Part shown: positions 17,404 to 26,530 of the stretch, one piece after another
How the letters are laid out: every line of letters begins with the position of its first letter
Position numbering within the stretch: position 1 is the stretch's first letter
NCBI RefSeq assembly: GCF_038019025.1
Contig: NZ_CP150496.1
Span: forward strand, 833,501 to 897,500
Reading direction: 5' to 3'
Length of the DNA: 64,000 nt
Source of the DNA: Polaribacter marinaquae
GTDB lineage: Bacteria; Bacteroidota; Bacteroidia; Flavobacteriales; Flavobacteriaceae
Translations under genes and position numbers: made by a program
Notes under the pieces: model-generated
Database searches by the model: none
The model's input: only the letters and a program-made list of their open reading frames with translations
Told to the model about the DNA's origin: nothing

Positions 17404-18900
17404 TTAGTTTGCAGGAATAATTATTGTTTGAATTGCTTGTGCATCAATTTTTACAGATACCGATTTCTCTAAAAAATTTAAAGTGAAACTTTTTTGATTT
17501 AAGCCTTCGTTAAAAACTACTACAGCAATAGAATCATCAGGATTTTTTGCCGCTGTTACTTGTAATTCTTTATCAGAATTTGTTACTTCAATTATTGAGG
17601 CTTCTGGTCTTATAAATTTGCTAAAATGTGATAAAGTGTAATATATTGGTGTAAAATACACTTCATCTTTCTCTGGATCTACTATTACAGGAGCAACACA
17701 CCAATTCTTAAACCAATTTGGTCCGCCTTGTGTATCTAAAACCATATTCCAATCTACCCAACCATCAACATAATTATTTAAGCAACCAATAATATCTCTT
17801 GCATATCTATTTACAGGCGCGTATTTAGGGTGTAAATATCTATCCTTTTCAGAAGCCCAATCCCAACCCCAATCTGTTGCTTCTTTAGACCAATACCATA
17901 AATCATCTCTCCATTTTGGCACTTCAGAATCTACACAACCTTCTGTTTCTATTAAATATTTATCTGGAGATTTTTGATGTGCATACTGTAAAGCTTCCGG
18001 AAAAACCTCATACGTACTTTCATACCAATGAATTGCTGTACCATCAAAATACTTCGCACTTTCTTCTGTCTTATACATTTCATCCACCCATTCTTTTAAG
18101 CCAGCTCTATTTTGATCGTATCCTAAAATTTTAACATCCGATTTACCATCTTTTTCTAATTTTGGTCCTAAATGATTCTGAACAAAATCGGTCATTTCTT
18201 TTGGTGAATAATGCATGCTTTCCCAATTATTACCATTTCCATGCGGTTCATTTTCAACTGTAAATCCCCAAATATTTATTCCTTCATTTTTGTAAGCGTC
18301 TAAATACTTAGAAAAAAACAAGGCCCATGTATCATAATATTTTGGCAACAATTTACCACCAACCCAACTATTATTATCTTTCATCCAAGGTGCAGCAGAC
18401 CAAGGAGAAGCAATTATTTTAAAACCATCTTTAGAAATTGCCATTGCATCTTTTATCATCGGTATAATATCATCTTTGTCTTCGGCAACAGAAAAATGTT
18501 TTAATTCTACATCGTCTGCAACTGGTGTATAAGAATAATTTGATAATGAAAAATCACATGAATTCATATGCGTTCTAGTAAGAGAATATTTAGCGCCAGA
18601 CTCTCCAAAATATGCTTCTAAAATTTCATTTCTTTTTTCTTTACTCAATTTGTTTAACAAATACGCAGAAGACTCTGTAAAAGAACCTCCAAAACCTGTT
18701 ATGGTTTGAAACTTCTTTTGATCGTTAATTTTTATTGTTGATGAGTTTTCATCTCCAGAAAAAGGCTTTATTTTAGACAGCTTATTTCCTTTGGCAGAAG
18801 TTTCATAAATTTCTACATCTAAAACTTCTTGTTTTTTTTCACAACTTAGTATCATCAAAATTGACATAAATAATAAGACGCTTTTTAGATCTATTTTCAT
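17404..18900 (-). CDS. GH30 family glycosidase lipoprotein (probable beta-1,6-glucanase)
   Basis: 498 residues. A lipoprotein signal has its lipid cysteine at C20 (LMILSC). The GH30 TIM barrel shows ITGFGGSFTESSA near residue 68, the acid/base E218 in FTVENEPHG, and the nucleophile probably at E320 in LIETEGCVD. A C-terminal beta-sandwich follows. In laminarin loci GH30 enzymes commonly remove beta-1,6-linked glucose branches, which is the likely role here. It lies in the operon between the GH-A clan gene and the transporter, with gaps of 7-8 bp. Confidence 0.9.
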   Translation of the reverse strand: MKIDLKSVLLFMSILMILSCEKKQEVLDVEIYETSAKGNKLSKIKPFSGDENSSTIKINDQKKFQTITGFGGSFTESSAYLLNKLSKEKRNEILEAYFGESGAKYSLTRTHMNSCDFSLSNYSYTPVADDVELKHFSVAEDKDDIIPMIKDAMAISKDGFKIIASPWSAAPWMKDNNSWVGGKLLPKYYDTWALFFSKYLDAYKNEGINIWGFTVENEPHGNGNNWESMHYSPKEMTDFVQNHLGPKLEKDGKSDVKILGYDQNRAGLKEWVDEMYKTEESAKYFDGTAIHWYESTYEVFPEALQYAHQKSPDKYLIETEGCVDSEVPKWRDDLWYWSKEATDWGWDWASEKDRYLHPKYAPVNRYARDIIGCLNNYVDGWVDWNMVLDTQGGPNWFKNWCVAPVIVDPEKDEVYFTPIYYTLSHFSKFIRPEASIIEVTNSDKELQVTAAKNPDDSIAVVVFNEGLNQKSFTLNFLEKSVSVKIDAQAIQTIIIPAN

Positions 18901-18907
18901 AATATTT

Positions 18908-19918
18908 TTATTTTTTATCTAAAGATGAATACACTTTTTTCACGATAGAAAAAACCTCTTTTTTCTTTCTATTAATATCTACTATTCCCCAAAATTCTTC
19001 GTTGGGCGCGCCATCATATGGCACCCCAGAACTATTAGGAGCCCAACCACCAATATCTTGTTGATTGATATTACCTGCTTTCCATAAACCATCTGTAAAA
19101 GAAAACAATGTTATACCGTTACCCTTATCTTTATTGGCAACAATCTTGTTTAGAATTTTTGAAGTAGCTGCTGCTTGTGCCTTCTCATTAATTCCTTTTT
19201 CAAAGCTATCTTTAGCAATAGTCATATAGCTATCACTACCTGCTTCTGATAAATACATTGGTTTAGAACTGATTTGTTGCCATTGCGTAAAAATTTCTTC
19301 AGGATTGTCCCATCTATAAACATTCATTCCCCAAACATCAATATTTTTGCCTTTAGCATATGCAATTGCATTTGGCAATTCACCATGCGCTGTTGCTACC
19401 GGATGATTATTATCTATTTTATGAATTGCTACTGCAGCCTTATCCATAACATTGTACCAGTTTAAAATATCACCATCAAACCATTCTGGATGATAATTGT
19501 ATTCATTACCCAACTCCCACATTAAAATTGCTTTGTGGTTTTTAAACTTTTCTATATAATCTAAATAAGAGCCAGAATACAAATCGTTTATACCATCTTG
19601 TTTGTACCCAAACCCAATAATTACTTTAATTTCTGCTTTTTCTAATTTATTTAAAACAGTAACATCTGCAATTGGTTCATAAACTCTTATGGTGTTTATG
19701 CCTGCTTCTTGCATCAATTTTAAATCTTGATCTATACTATTAAAACTTCTTTTATTACTTCCTTTAGGAACCGGATGGTAACAAATTCCTTTAATAAAAT
19801 ATGGTGTATTATTTACCAAGATTTTATTTTTCGAAACACTTACAACATCGGTTTTTGTCTCAGAATTACAAGAGATAAAAAGAAAGGTCAATAAAACTAA
19901 CTGTATATAATTTTTCAT
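18908..19918 (-). CDS. GH-A clan TIM-barrel glycosidase lipoprotein (GH2/GH5-like)
   Basis: 336 residues with a lipoprotein signal (C17 in LFISC). The fold is a TIM barrel of clan GH-A: FIKGICYHPVPKG at strand 1, acid/base E139 in MWELGNEYN, and nucleophile E225 in YLSEAGSDS. It lacks the GH17 pattern of its neighbour and resembles the catalytic barrel of GH2 without the sandwich domains. The exact family and substrate are unclear; its place in the operon suggests a beta-glucan or side-chain activity. It is 8 bp from GH30 and 8 bp from GH17. Confidence 0.7.
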   Translation of the reverse strand: MKNYIQLVLLTFLFISCNSETKTDVVSVSKNKILVNNTPYFIKGICYHPVPKGSNKRSFNSIDQDLKLMQEAGINTIRVYEPIADVTVLNKLEKAEIKVIIGFGYKQDGINDLYSGSYLDYIEKFKNHKAILMWELGNEYNYHPEWFDGDILNWYNVMDKAAVAIHKIDNNHPVATAHGELPNAIAYAKGKNIDVWGMNVYRWDNPEEIFTQWQQISSKPMYLSEAGSDSYMTIAKDSFEKGINEKAQAAATSKILNKIVANKDKGNGITLFSFTDGLWKAGNINQQDIGGWAPNSSGVPYDGAPNEEFWGIVDINRKKKEVFSIVKKVYSSLDKK

Positions 19919-19926
19919 TTTAAATA

Positions 19927-21204
19927 TTATTCAAGAAGTAAAACCTCTTCCATTAATTTCTGTTTATTACCATTGTAAGACTTTTGGATTGGCAAATTAT
20001 TTCGTGTTAATGATTTAAACATATTTTTATCTACCAAGTGCCAAAGCGCAAATTTCGCCTCACTTTTATTATTAATTAATCCGAAATGATTTTCTGATCC
20101 TTCAGGATTTTTAGCGTCTTTCCATTGCTCATCAAAAGCTTCAAAATAAAAACATGTAATTCCGTTGCTATTAGACCAATCTCTCATTGCTTTGTAATAA
20201 AATGCCTGCTTATATTGGTCTGTTGCTTTAGATCCTTTTGAACCATAAAAGCCATTAGATTTTGTTGCCCAACCAGTTTCTCCTATATGAATCGGTTTTT
20301 GAACACCAAGACTTTGAACATATTTTTTTACATTTTTATATTGATTTACTGCATATTTTGTAGCATTTTTCATCAAAGAATCTATTCTTACTTCCTTAGA
20401 AACATCAGCATCTTTAACATTATTAACTTTCCAAAAAACCGGATTATAATGTGTATCATGCATTGGATATGTGTGCATAGAAATAAAATCTACCGCCTTA
20501 ATTAATCGTGTTAAATCTTCTGTATGGTAAGATTTATCTCCGCCACCCCAAGAAGCAAAATTATCTGAACTTGTAACCCAAAGGTCACTTGACAACTCGC
20601 CTTCTTTTTTTAATTTTTGAAGATAATTTACCCATTTTAGTATCACTTTTGGCTGAACATAATAACTTGTCGCCCATTTTACCATTGCCTCATTACCAAC
20701 AGAAATAATTTTTACAATTTCTGGGTATTTTTTTGCCAATGTAACAGCTGTTTCTATTTCAATAGCATTCCTTTCGCTTTCTTCAAGGTGATTAGGTTCT
20801 TTACCATTATTATTAAAAGCATTTTTACAATCGATCCACGCACCTAACATTACGTACATTTCAAAACCACTTTCTTCTTGCTTAAGTTGATTAATAGCTT
20901 CTAATAAATTTGCTGCTTGTTTTAAATGAACATTATAAGTTCTTAGAACTTTAATTTTCATTGCAGACAAAATTTTTAAATCATCTTTTAATTCTTTGAT
21001 TGTAGGTTGAATATCTCTTGATTTTTGTCGATATCCGCCATACGAAATAGCCAAATACTCTTTATTTCCTAGAATTTCTGATGCTGATAAATTTCTAACA
21101 TCAACCTTGTTTTTAGTTGCATTACCTTTGCACGAAACGATAAAAAAGAGCATAATTATCCATATAACATAAAGGAAACCATTCATCTTTTTTATCATTT
21201 TCAT
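19927..21204 (-). CDS. GH17 family beta-1,3-glucanase-like lipoprotein
   Basis: 425 residues with a lipoprotein signal (C25 in FFIVSC). GH17 signatures are present: LAISYGGYRQ at the first strand, acid/base E172 in IISVGNEAM, and nucleophile E309 in PIHIGETGWA. GH17 enzymes cut beta-1,3-glucan, so this one should shorten laminarin or its oligosaccharides in the periplasm or at the outer membrane. The two start codons are ATG at residues 1 and 3; either is workable. It lies 15 bp downstream of the phosphorylase gene. Confidence 0.88.
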   Translation of the reverse strand: MKMIKKMNGFLYVIWIIMLFFIVSCKGNATKNKVDVRNLSASEILGNKEYLAISYGGYRQKSRDIQPTIKELKDDLKILSAMKIKVLRTYNVHLKQAANLLEAINQLKQEESGFEMYVMLGAWIDCKNAFNNNGKEPNHLEESERNAIEIETAVTLAKKYPEIVKIISVGNEAMVKWATSYYVQPKVILKWVNYLQKLKKEGELSSDLWVTSSDNFASWGGGDKSYHTEDLTRLIKAVDFISMHTYPMHDTHYNPVFWKVNNVKDADVSKEVRIDSLMKNATKYAVNQYKNVKKYVQSLGVQKPIHIGETGWATKSNGFYGSKGSKATDQYKQAFYYKAMRDWSNSNGITCFYFEAFDEQWKDAKNPEGSENHFGLINNKSEAKFALWHLVDKNMFKSLTRNNLPIQKSYNGNKQKLMEEVLLLE

Positions 21205-21219
21205 CTTTATTATAGTTTA

Positions 21220-24200
21220 TTAAAATGAAACTTTAATACTTGCCACCTCATTGGTTCTTTTGAATAATTTTGCACTAACTTCTGGAGTTAATTCTAATTT
21301 TTCAAAAACATCTTTATCACCATTTTCATAAAAAACAGCTACATTTTTAGTGTCTGATTTCTCATAAACTATCGGCACTTGGCAATACGTAAAACTCAAT
21401 TGATTTTCTAAAACTTTAATTGTTTTTTCATCACCAGAAACTGCTACATAATTAAATAGTTTTTCTGCTGATAAAAATTCTGATGTTTTTAATAAACGAG
21501 GATTAAAAACAATTTTTCCTTCTTTCACAAAAACACCTAATTCACCGAATCGACTTAGTATATCTTCCTTTACTTGCCCAGTCATACCAGGTTGTTGCGC
21601 TCCTTTACCTGCAGGAGTATGAGAATAAGCATCCGTAGGAAAGGCACCATAAAGCTTTGGTGATTTGTGCACACCAACTCCTGCATGTATTTCGTAGTAA
21701 TGATCTAAAAGTCTTCCAATAATAGCCTCATGTTCATTATTTCTTACCGCTAATAAGCAGTTTTCTTGCACAGCAACTAATAACTTAGAAACCATATGCC
21801 AATAAATTGAACCTAAACCTTCGTAACCAAAAAATGTTCCTGAGCGACCTGTGAATGATTTATGATCAAAAATATCTTCAAAAATTGCAAAAACTTTAGC
21901 TGAATCTTTCTCTATCAATTTTTGATATTTTTCTTTTGATAAATTATCTAAAGCTTCTTTTAAGCTATTTGCATTATTAAAATTACCGTTAAAATGATAA
22001 TTTCCTAAAATATCTTTTTCAATAATTTCTTTGTTGTTTTCTTTTACTAAAGCTGATAATAATTGTGAATTTTCTACACTATTTTTAGCGATGTTATTCT
22101 TCTTTGTAAAGCTTGGTAATTCTTTATTAGGATATAAAATATAACTGTACTGATCCTCTCTAAAAAGTGCACTATTTTTTAAACCATCTAGTAAGCCTAG
22201 TGCTTCTTTTGGTGATAAATAGCCAGAGCTTAAAACAGCAACTTGCCCCTCTAACATTTCTGATAGATAAGAAATAGAAACCTCTTCTTTATTTTCTATT
22301 GTCATTAAATTATAGGCATGAAACATATTATCATTACGCTTGTTTGCTCTAATCGAATGCTCTAAATATGTATTTGTAACGTTTATAAATGCTAATAAAT
22401 CTTCCTTAGATATAGTTTTTTTAGTTGTAGAAAATCCGTTTTTATAAATGTTTAACCTGTATTTACTTGCTGGTTTCCCTAAACTATCTAATACTGTTTT
22501 TCTTTCTTTATCTGTAAATTTTCTAGATAAAATAGATTGATGTTTATTTAAAGTAGCTAACACTTCATAGAAAAAAGTTTGTAATTCAGAAGAAATACTT
22601 ACTTCTGTAATTGAAGAGTCATTTACTATATTCTCGTAAAAATTTAAAAATCTGCGTAAATAATATAGTGTAACCATAGAAACACCATTACCAACTAAAG
22701 CATTGTTGGCATCATTCCATTCTGGTCGTTGGGTGTTCAACCAAATACCTGCTTCTGGTATAAAATTAGAAACCTTTGCCAAAACAGTTGCTAATAGTTT
22801 TTCTATTAAATTAACTTTATAAATCTGACTGTTTTTAGCTTCTAAAAGTGCTCCATCAGCACCAATTTCACTTCTTTTTTTGTCGATTTCTGCATTTAAT
22901 TGGTAATCGAAATCAATTGTATCTTTCGGGTTTTCTAATATTTCTTCGTAAGATTTAATTTTGTAAGGCACATTGGCATATACAAAAATATCTTCTGTGA
23001 ATAATTTTGTCAATTCATTAGGATAATGTTTTTCGATAAACTCTAAAAACTTAAGCAAATAAATAATTTGATGATCGCCCCAATAACCAATATAAGACCA
23101 AGGATCATGCTCTTCGATAACTTCCCAATCGAAACCACCTTTTGTTACTCTATAAGGATTGTAACCATCAAAAGTAGTTGCATTTAAAAACTTATGAATC
23201 ATACTCTCGATAAACTCTGGATAAGCATGCGCTAAAGCCTCCCAATTCTGAAAAATATCACGCCAGTTTCCTTCGTAATCTAAAACCTTGGAACCATCAA
23301 CCTCGTTTTTAGTATTGATAGAAAACTTATTCCATGGTCTACTCGGGTCTCCGTGTCTTCTACTAAATTTTAAAGGCAAATACTCTAAACATAAACGTTT
23401 AAAATCTTTATCTGAGCTCGAATTCGCTATATTTTTTACTTCGGATAAGTTAAAAACTGCTGCTAATTTATTTAAGTCGTTTTTATTATCTTGAAACACA
23501 TTTTTATTTGCTTTTTGCAAATAATTGATAAAATCTACTTTTTCGATAGAATAATTATCGTCAAAAATCCCACCTCTCATTATATTAAAAAGCGTATTAG
23601 AAAAATGTCTTGTATTTACTAAATTATCTTCTGTTAACTGTAAACCGTCTGCAGAGGCTGTTAATTTTATTAAATTTTTTGTCCCTAAATCAATATCATC
23701 TTGCAATAAATTTTCTACTGCAGTTTTAGATTTTATTATTTCAGAAATTTCTACAACATCACTTACCGATTGATTTACATTAGCAACTTGTAACCATTTT
23801 TTTTCTGAATTTGAGGGTAAATTGAACTCAAAAGCAGTTAAATACGCACCTTTTTCTGCTTTTACAGCTGTTTCTTGCTCTAAAGCAAAACCTCTTCTAA
23901 AGTTATTAATTTGCAATGATGATAATAAATAAGTAGGATTATTGATACCTAAAGACCATACAATATTTGCTTTTAACGCTTCACTAGGTTCTGCTTTATC
24001 TACAATAATTGCGCTTAAAGCATAAATACCTAGGCCAACATTTTCTTCTAATTCACATTTTTTATAAGCATCTGCCAAATTACTAACATTTGCTTGTAAA
24101 TCTGACCCAATACCAAACGGAATTATATCTTGAAAACCATCTAAAGTTTCAACATTTACATTGGCATTAGCATTATTTACTAAGGTTGCTTTTCTAACAA

Positions 24201-24654
24201 AACCAAACTTATCACTAGAATTCCATTCATACTTAAAAGTTAATTCTAAATCGTTATTAATTTCTTCAAAAACAATTTTATTACCAAAAGTATTTTTATA
24301 AATATTTCTTGTTATATCATACAAACCAGCTTGTCTCTCAGAAAAAGGTTCCCAGAGTTTTGTGCTTTCTTGCGCTATAATTCTAAAAATAGTTTTACAA
24401 CCTGTTGTTTCTGCTAAGGCTGTAATTTTATCGTCTGTATAATAAGGAAATAAAGCATATTGAGCATTTTTTCTACCAGCAGTTAAGCCACCATTACTCG
24501 ACACAAACATCCAATGATTTGAATCTGACACAATAGTCATAAAAAAAGGACGCATTGTATGTGTGTTTTCAATCTTATAAAAAGACTCTTTTCCTATAGT
24601 TACTAATTTTCCGTTATTAGTTACTGTTGGTTTATCTTTAAAAACAGTGCTCAT
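21220..24654 (-). CDS. GH149-like beta-1,3-oligoglucan phosphorylase
   Basis: 1144 residues without a signal peptide, so cytoplasmic. Size and organisation fit GH149, the large relatives of GH94 phosphorylases that split beta-1,3-gluco-oligosaccharides with phosphate to give glucose-1-phosphate. Visible landmarks are an N-terminal beta-sandwich half, an alpha/alpha-barrel half with IWLNTQRPEWNDANNALVG near residue 640, and the phosphate-site-like segment SHTPAGKGAQQPGMTGQVKED near residue 1020. Being inside the laminarin-type operon supports the assignment. GH94 is the main alternative. It has the only cytoplasmic enzyme of the set. Confidence 0.7.
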   Translation of the reverse strand: MSTVFKDKPTVTNNGKLVTIGKESFYKIENTHTMRPFFMTIVSDSNHWMFVSSNGGLTAGRKNAQYALFPYYTDDKITALAETTGCKTIFRIIAQESTKLWEPFSERQAGLYDITRNIYKNTFGNKIVFEEINNDLELTFKYEWNSSDKFGFVRKATLVNNANANVNVETLDGFQDIIPFGIGSDLQANVSNLADAYKKCELEENVGLGIYALSAIIVDKAEPSEALKANIVWSLGINNPTYLLSSLQINNFRRGFALEQETAVKAEKGAYLTAFEFNLPSNSEKKWLQVANVNQSVSDVVEISEIIKSKTAVENLLQDDIDLGTKNLIKLTASADGLQLTEDNLVNTRHFSNTLFNIMRGGIFDDNYSIEKVDFINYLQKANKNVFQDNKNDLNKLAAVFNLSEVKNIANSSSDKDFKRLCLEYLPLKFSRRHGDPSRPWNKFSINTKNEVDGSKVLDYEGNWRDIFQNWEALAHAYPEFIESMIHKFLNATTFDGYNPYRVTKGGFDWEVIEEHDPWSYIGYWGDHQIIYLLKFLEFIEKHYPNELTKLFTEDIFVYANVPYKIKSYEEILENPKDTIDFDYQLNAEIDKKRSEIGADGALLEAKNSQIYKVNLIEKLLATVLAKVSNFIPEAGIWLNTQRPEWNDANNALVGNGVSMVTLYYLRRFLNFYENIVNDSSITEVSISSELQTFFYEVLATLNKHQSILSRKFTDKERKTVLDSLGKPASKYRLNIYKNGFSTTKKTISKEDLLAFINVTNTYLEHSIRANKRNDNMFHAYNLMTIENKEEVSISYLSEMLEGQVAVLSSGYLSPKEALGLLDGLKNSALFREDQYSYILYPNKELPSFTKKNNIAKNSVENSQLLSALVKENNKEIIEKDILGNYHFNGNFNNANSLKEALDNLSKEKYQKLIEKDSAKVFAIFEDIFDHKSFTGRSGTFFGYEGLGSIYWHMVSKLLVAVQENCLLAVRNNEHEAIIGRLLDHYYEIHAGVGVHKSPKLYGAFPTDAYSHTPAGKGAQQPGMTGQVKEDILSRFGELGVFVKEGKIVFNPRLLKTSEFLSAEKLFNYVAVSGDEKTIKVLENQLSFTYCQVPIVYEKSDTKNVAVFYENGDKDVFEKLELTPEVSAKLFKRTNEVASIKVSF

Positions 24655-24786
24655 TTACTTCTTTTTTTGATTAATTAATTTTAAAATTTGATATAAAAAT
24701 CTTGCATTCAAAATTTTAAGAATGTATTATTTTAGATCTAAATACCGATTGTTAACTTATTTAAAGCTACTTATAAAAGTTTTTAT

Positions 24787-26499
24787 TTATTGAAATACTT
24801 TGATGTAATCTACCTCCATTACATCTTCTGTAAAAGCAGGATCTACGTCACCACCAAGTGTACCTCCCATGGCAACATTCATTATAAAAAAGAAATCTGC
24901 ATTAAAAGGTAAAGAAGCATCATTCTCTAGTGTATGGTACGCTACATTGTCTATAGAAAATTTAATTTCATTTTCAGACCAATCTATCGTGTACACATGA
25001 AATTCTGTTGTCGATGTTGGTAAACTCGTAGACATAGATGGTCCGCCACCAGCAAAATTACCTGGATAATGTATGGTACTTAAAACAGTATTTTTGTCGT
25101 TTCCTTTTTGTTCCATGATATCCATTTCTCCTGCATTTGGCCAACCAACAGAATTAAAGTTAGCTCCTAACATCCAAATTGCAGGCCATGTACCTTGCGA
25201 TGCAGGTAGTTTAGCTCTAATTTCAAATCTTCCGTAAGTAAACTCTTGTAATCCTTCCGATTTTAATCTAGCAGAAGTGTAACCCGTACCATTTTTCTTT
25301 GCTTTAATTTTTAAACTTCCGTTTTCTACAATTACATTTTCTGCATTGTTTGTATATGTTTGAAGCTCGTTATTTCCCCAGCCACCTGCACCTAAATCAT
25401 AAGTCCAGTTTGCAGCATTTGGTGCTCCATCAGTATTAAAATCATCTTCCCAAACTAAATTTGTAAAAGCAGAAGTTGTTGCAGAACCTGGTTTTACTGT
25501 TGTAAATTTAAAATACCAAGCTAAATTAGGATCTACACCATCTAAAGTTCTAACATACATTTCTGTTTCAGAAATTTCTAAAATTTCGAAACTAGTAGAA
25601 CTAACATAATATGCCATAAAACCGCCGTTAGAAAAATTCATTTGTGTACCTCTTGGTTGAAAAGCAGGATCTGCTACTAATGACCAATCTTCTGATGAAG
25701 GTGCTAATGAAACATTACTATCGAATGAAGTATCAAACGTAAAACATTCATCTCCGTTCGCGCCAGAACCACCAACAACTGTTTGGTGTGCTGCATTTCC
25801 GTTGAAAAAAGTTTCTCCTTTATTATCTAAAGCATACGTCATCGAGCCATCTTCATTAATTGTAAATGTTAACTCATCGTCTGAATAACAGTCGTTTGTT
25901 GTACCTGCAGCTGCTGCAAAAAATGCTGGATAATAGTATTGGCTTGGTCCGCCATTAATTTGAATATCAAACGCTAAAGAAGGGCCAACACCTAAAGCTC
26001 CATCAACAGTGTTGTCGATATACCAAGTTTTAGAAACTGGCGTTGTAACTTCTAAAATATCGTTACCAGCAGCATCTTTAGATAAAGGTGCACCAGATAA
26101 AAAAGATCTTGCTTGAATATCATCAAAGGCACTAAAAACCTCTAAAAGTACTGTAGAAGATGATGAAACACCACCTTTACCAGATGCAATAATTGTTACA
26201 TTATATGTATTTACACCAGTTTTTGTAAATCTGTGCTCTACTTCTCCGCTAGAAGAAGCCACTTTATCAGATCCATCACCAAAATTGTAAATATAACTTA
26301 CTGCATTGTTTGCAGTGGCTTTAAATTTTACAATTCCAGATCCATCACCATAAACATTGGTATCATCTTTTCCTATAATTTCATTTTGAATATTAATATT
26401 ACTAGGAACTGTTATTTGACCAAATTCTTGATCTTCTTCTTGACAACTAAATAGTGTTATTGTCAATGAAAATAATAGTATATATTTTAATGTTTTCAT
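24787..26499 (-). CDS. GH16 laminarinase-type lipoprotein with PKD domain
   Basis: 570 residues. A lipoprotein signal (C19 in LFSC) is followed by a PKD-type domain (about 30-122, with YNFGDGS), a middle beta-rich region (125-340) and a C-terminal GH16 catalytic domain (345-570). The catalytic motif is GEMDIMEQ, with nucleophile E458, D460 and acid/base E463; the longer bulge form of this motif is typical of beta-1,3-glucanases. It should be a surface endo-enzyme starting laminarin breakdown. It lies 31 bp downstream of the glycan-binding protein gene. Confidence 0.92.
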   Translation of the reverse strand: MKTLKYILLFSLTITLFSCQEEDQEFGQITVPSNINIQNEIIGKDDTNVYGDGSGIVKFKATANNAVSYIYNFGDGSDKVASSSGEVEHRFTKTGVNTYNVTIIASGKGGVSSSSTVLLEVFSAFDDIQARSFLSGAPLSKDAAGNDILEVTTPVSKTWYIDNTVDGALGVGPSLAFDIQINGGPSQYYYPAFFAAAAGTTNDCYSDDELTFTINEDGSMTYALDNKGETFFNGNAAHQTVVGGSGANGDECFTFDTSFDSNVSLAPSSEDWSLVADPAFQPRGTQMNFSNGGFMAYYVSSTSFEILEISETEMYVRTLDGVDPNLAWYFKFTTVKPGSATTSAFTNLVWEDDFNTDGAPNAANWTYDLGAGGWGNNELQTYTNNAENVIVENGSLKIKAKKNGTGYTSARLKSEGLQEFTYGRFEIRAKLPASQGTWPAIWMLGANFNSVGWPNAGEMDIMEQKGNDKNTVLSTIHYPGNFAGGGPSMSTSLPTSTTEFHVYTIDWSENEIKFSIDNVAYHTLENDASLPFNADFFFIMNVAMGGTLGGDVDPAFTEDVMEVDYIKVFQ

Positions 26500-26530
26500 T
26501 TTTATATTTTTATAAAGTTATCTTTTAGAT

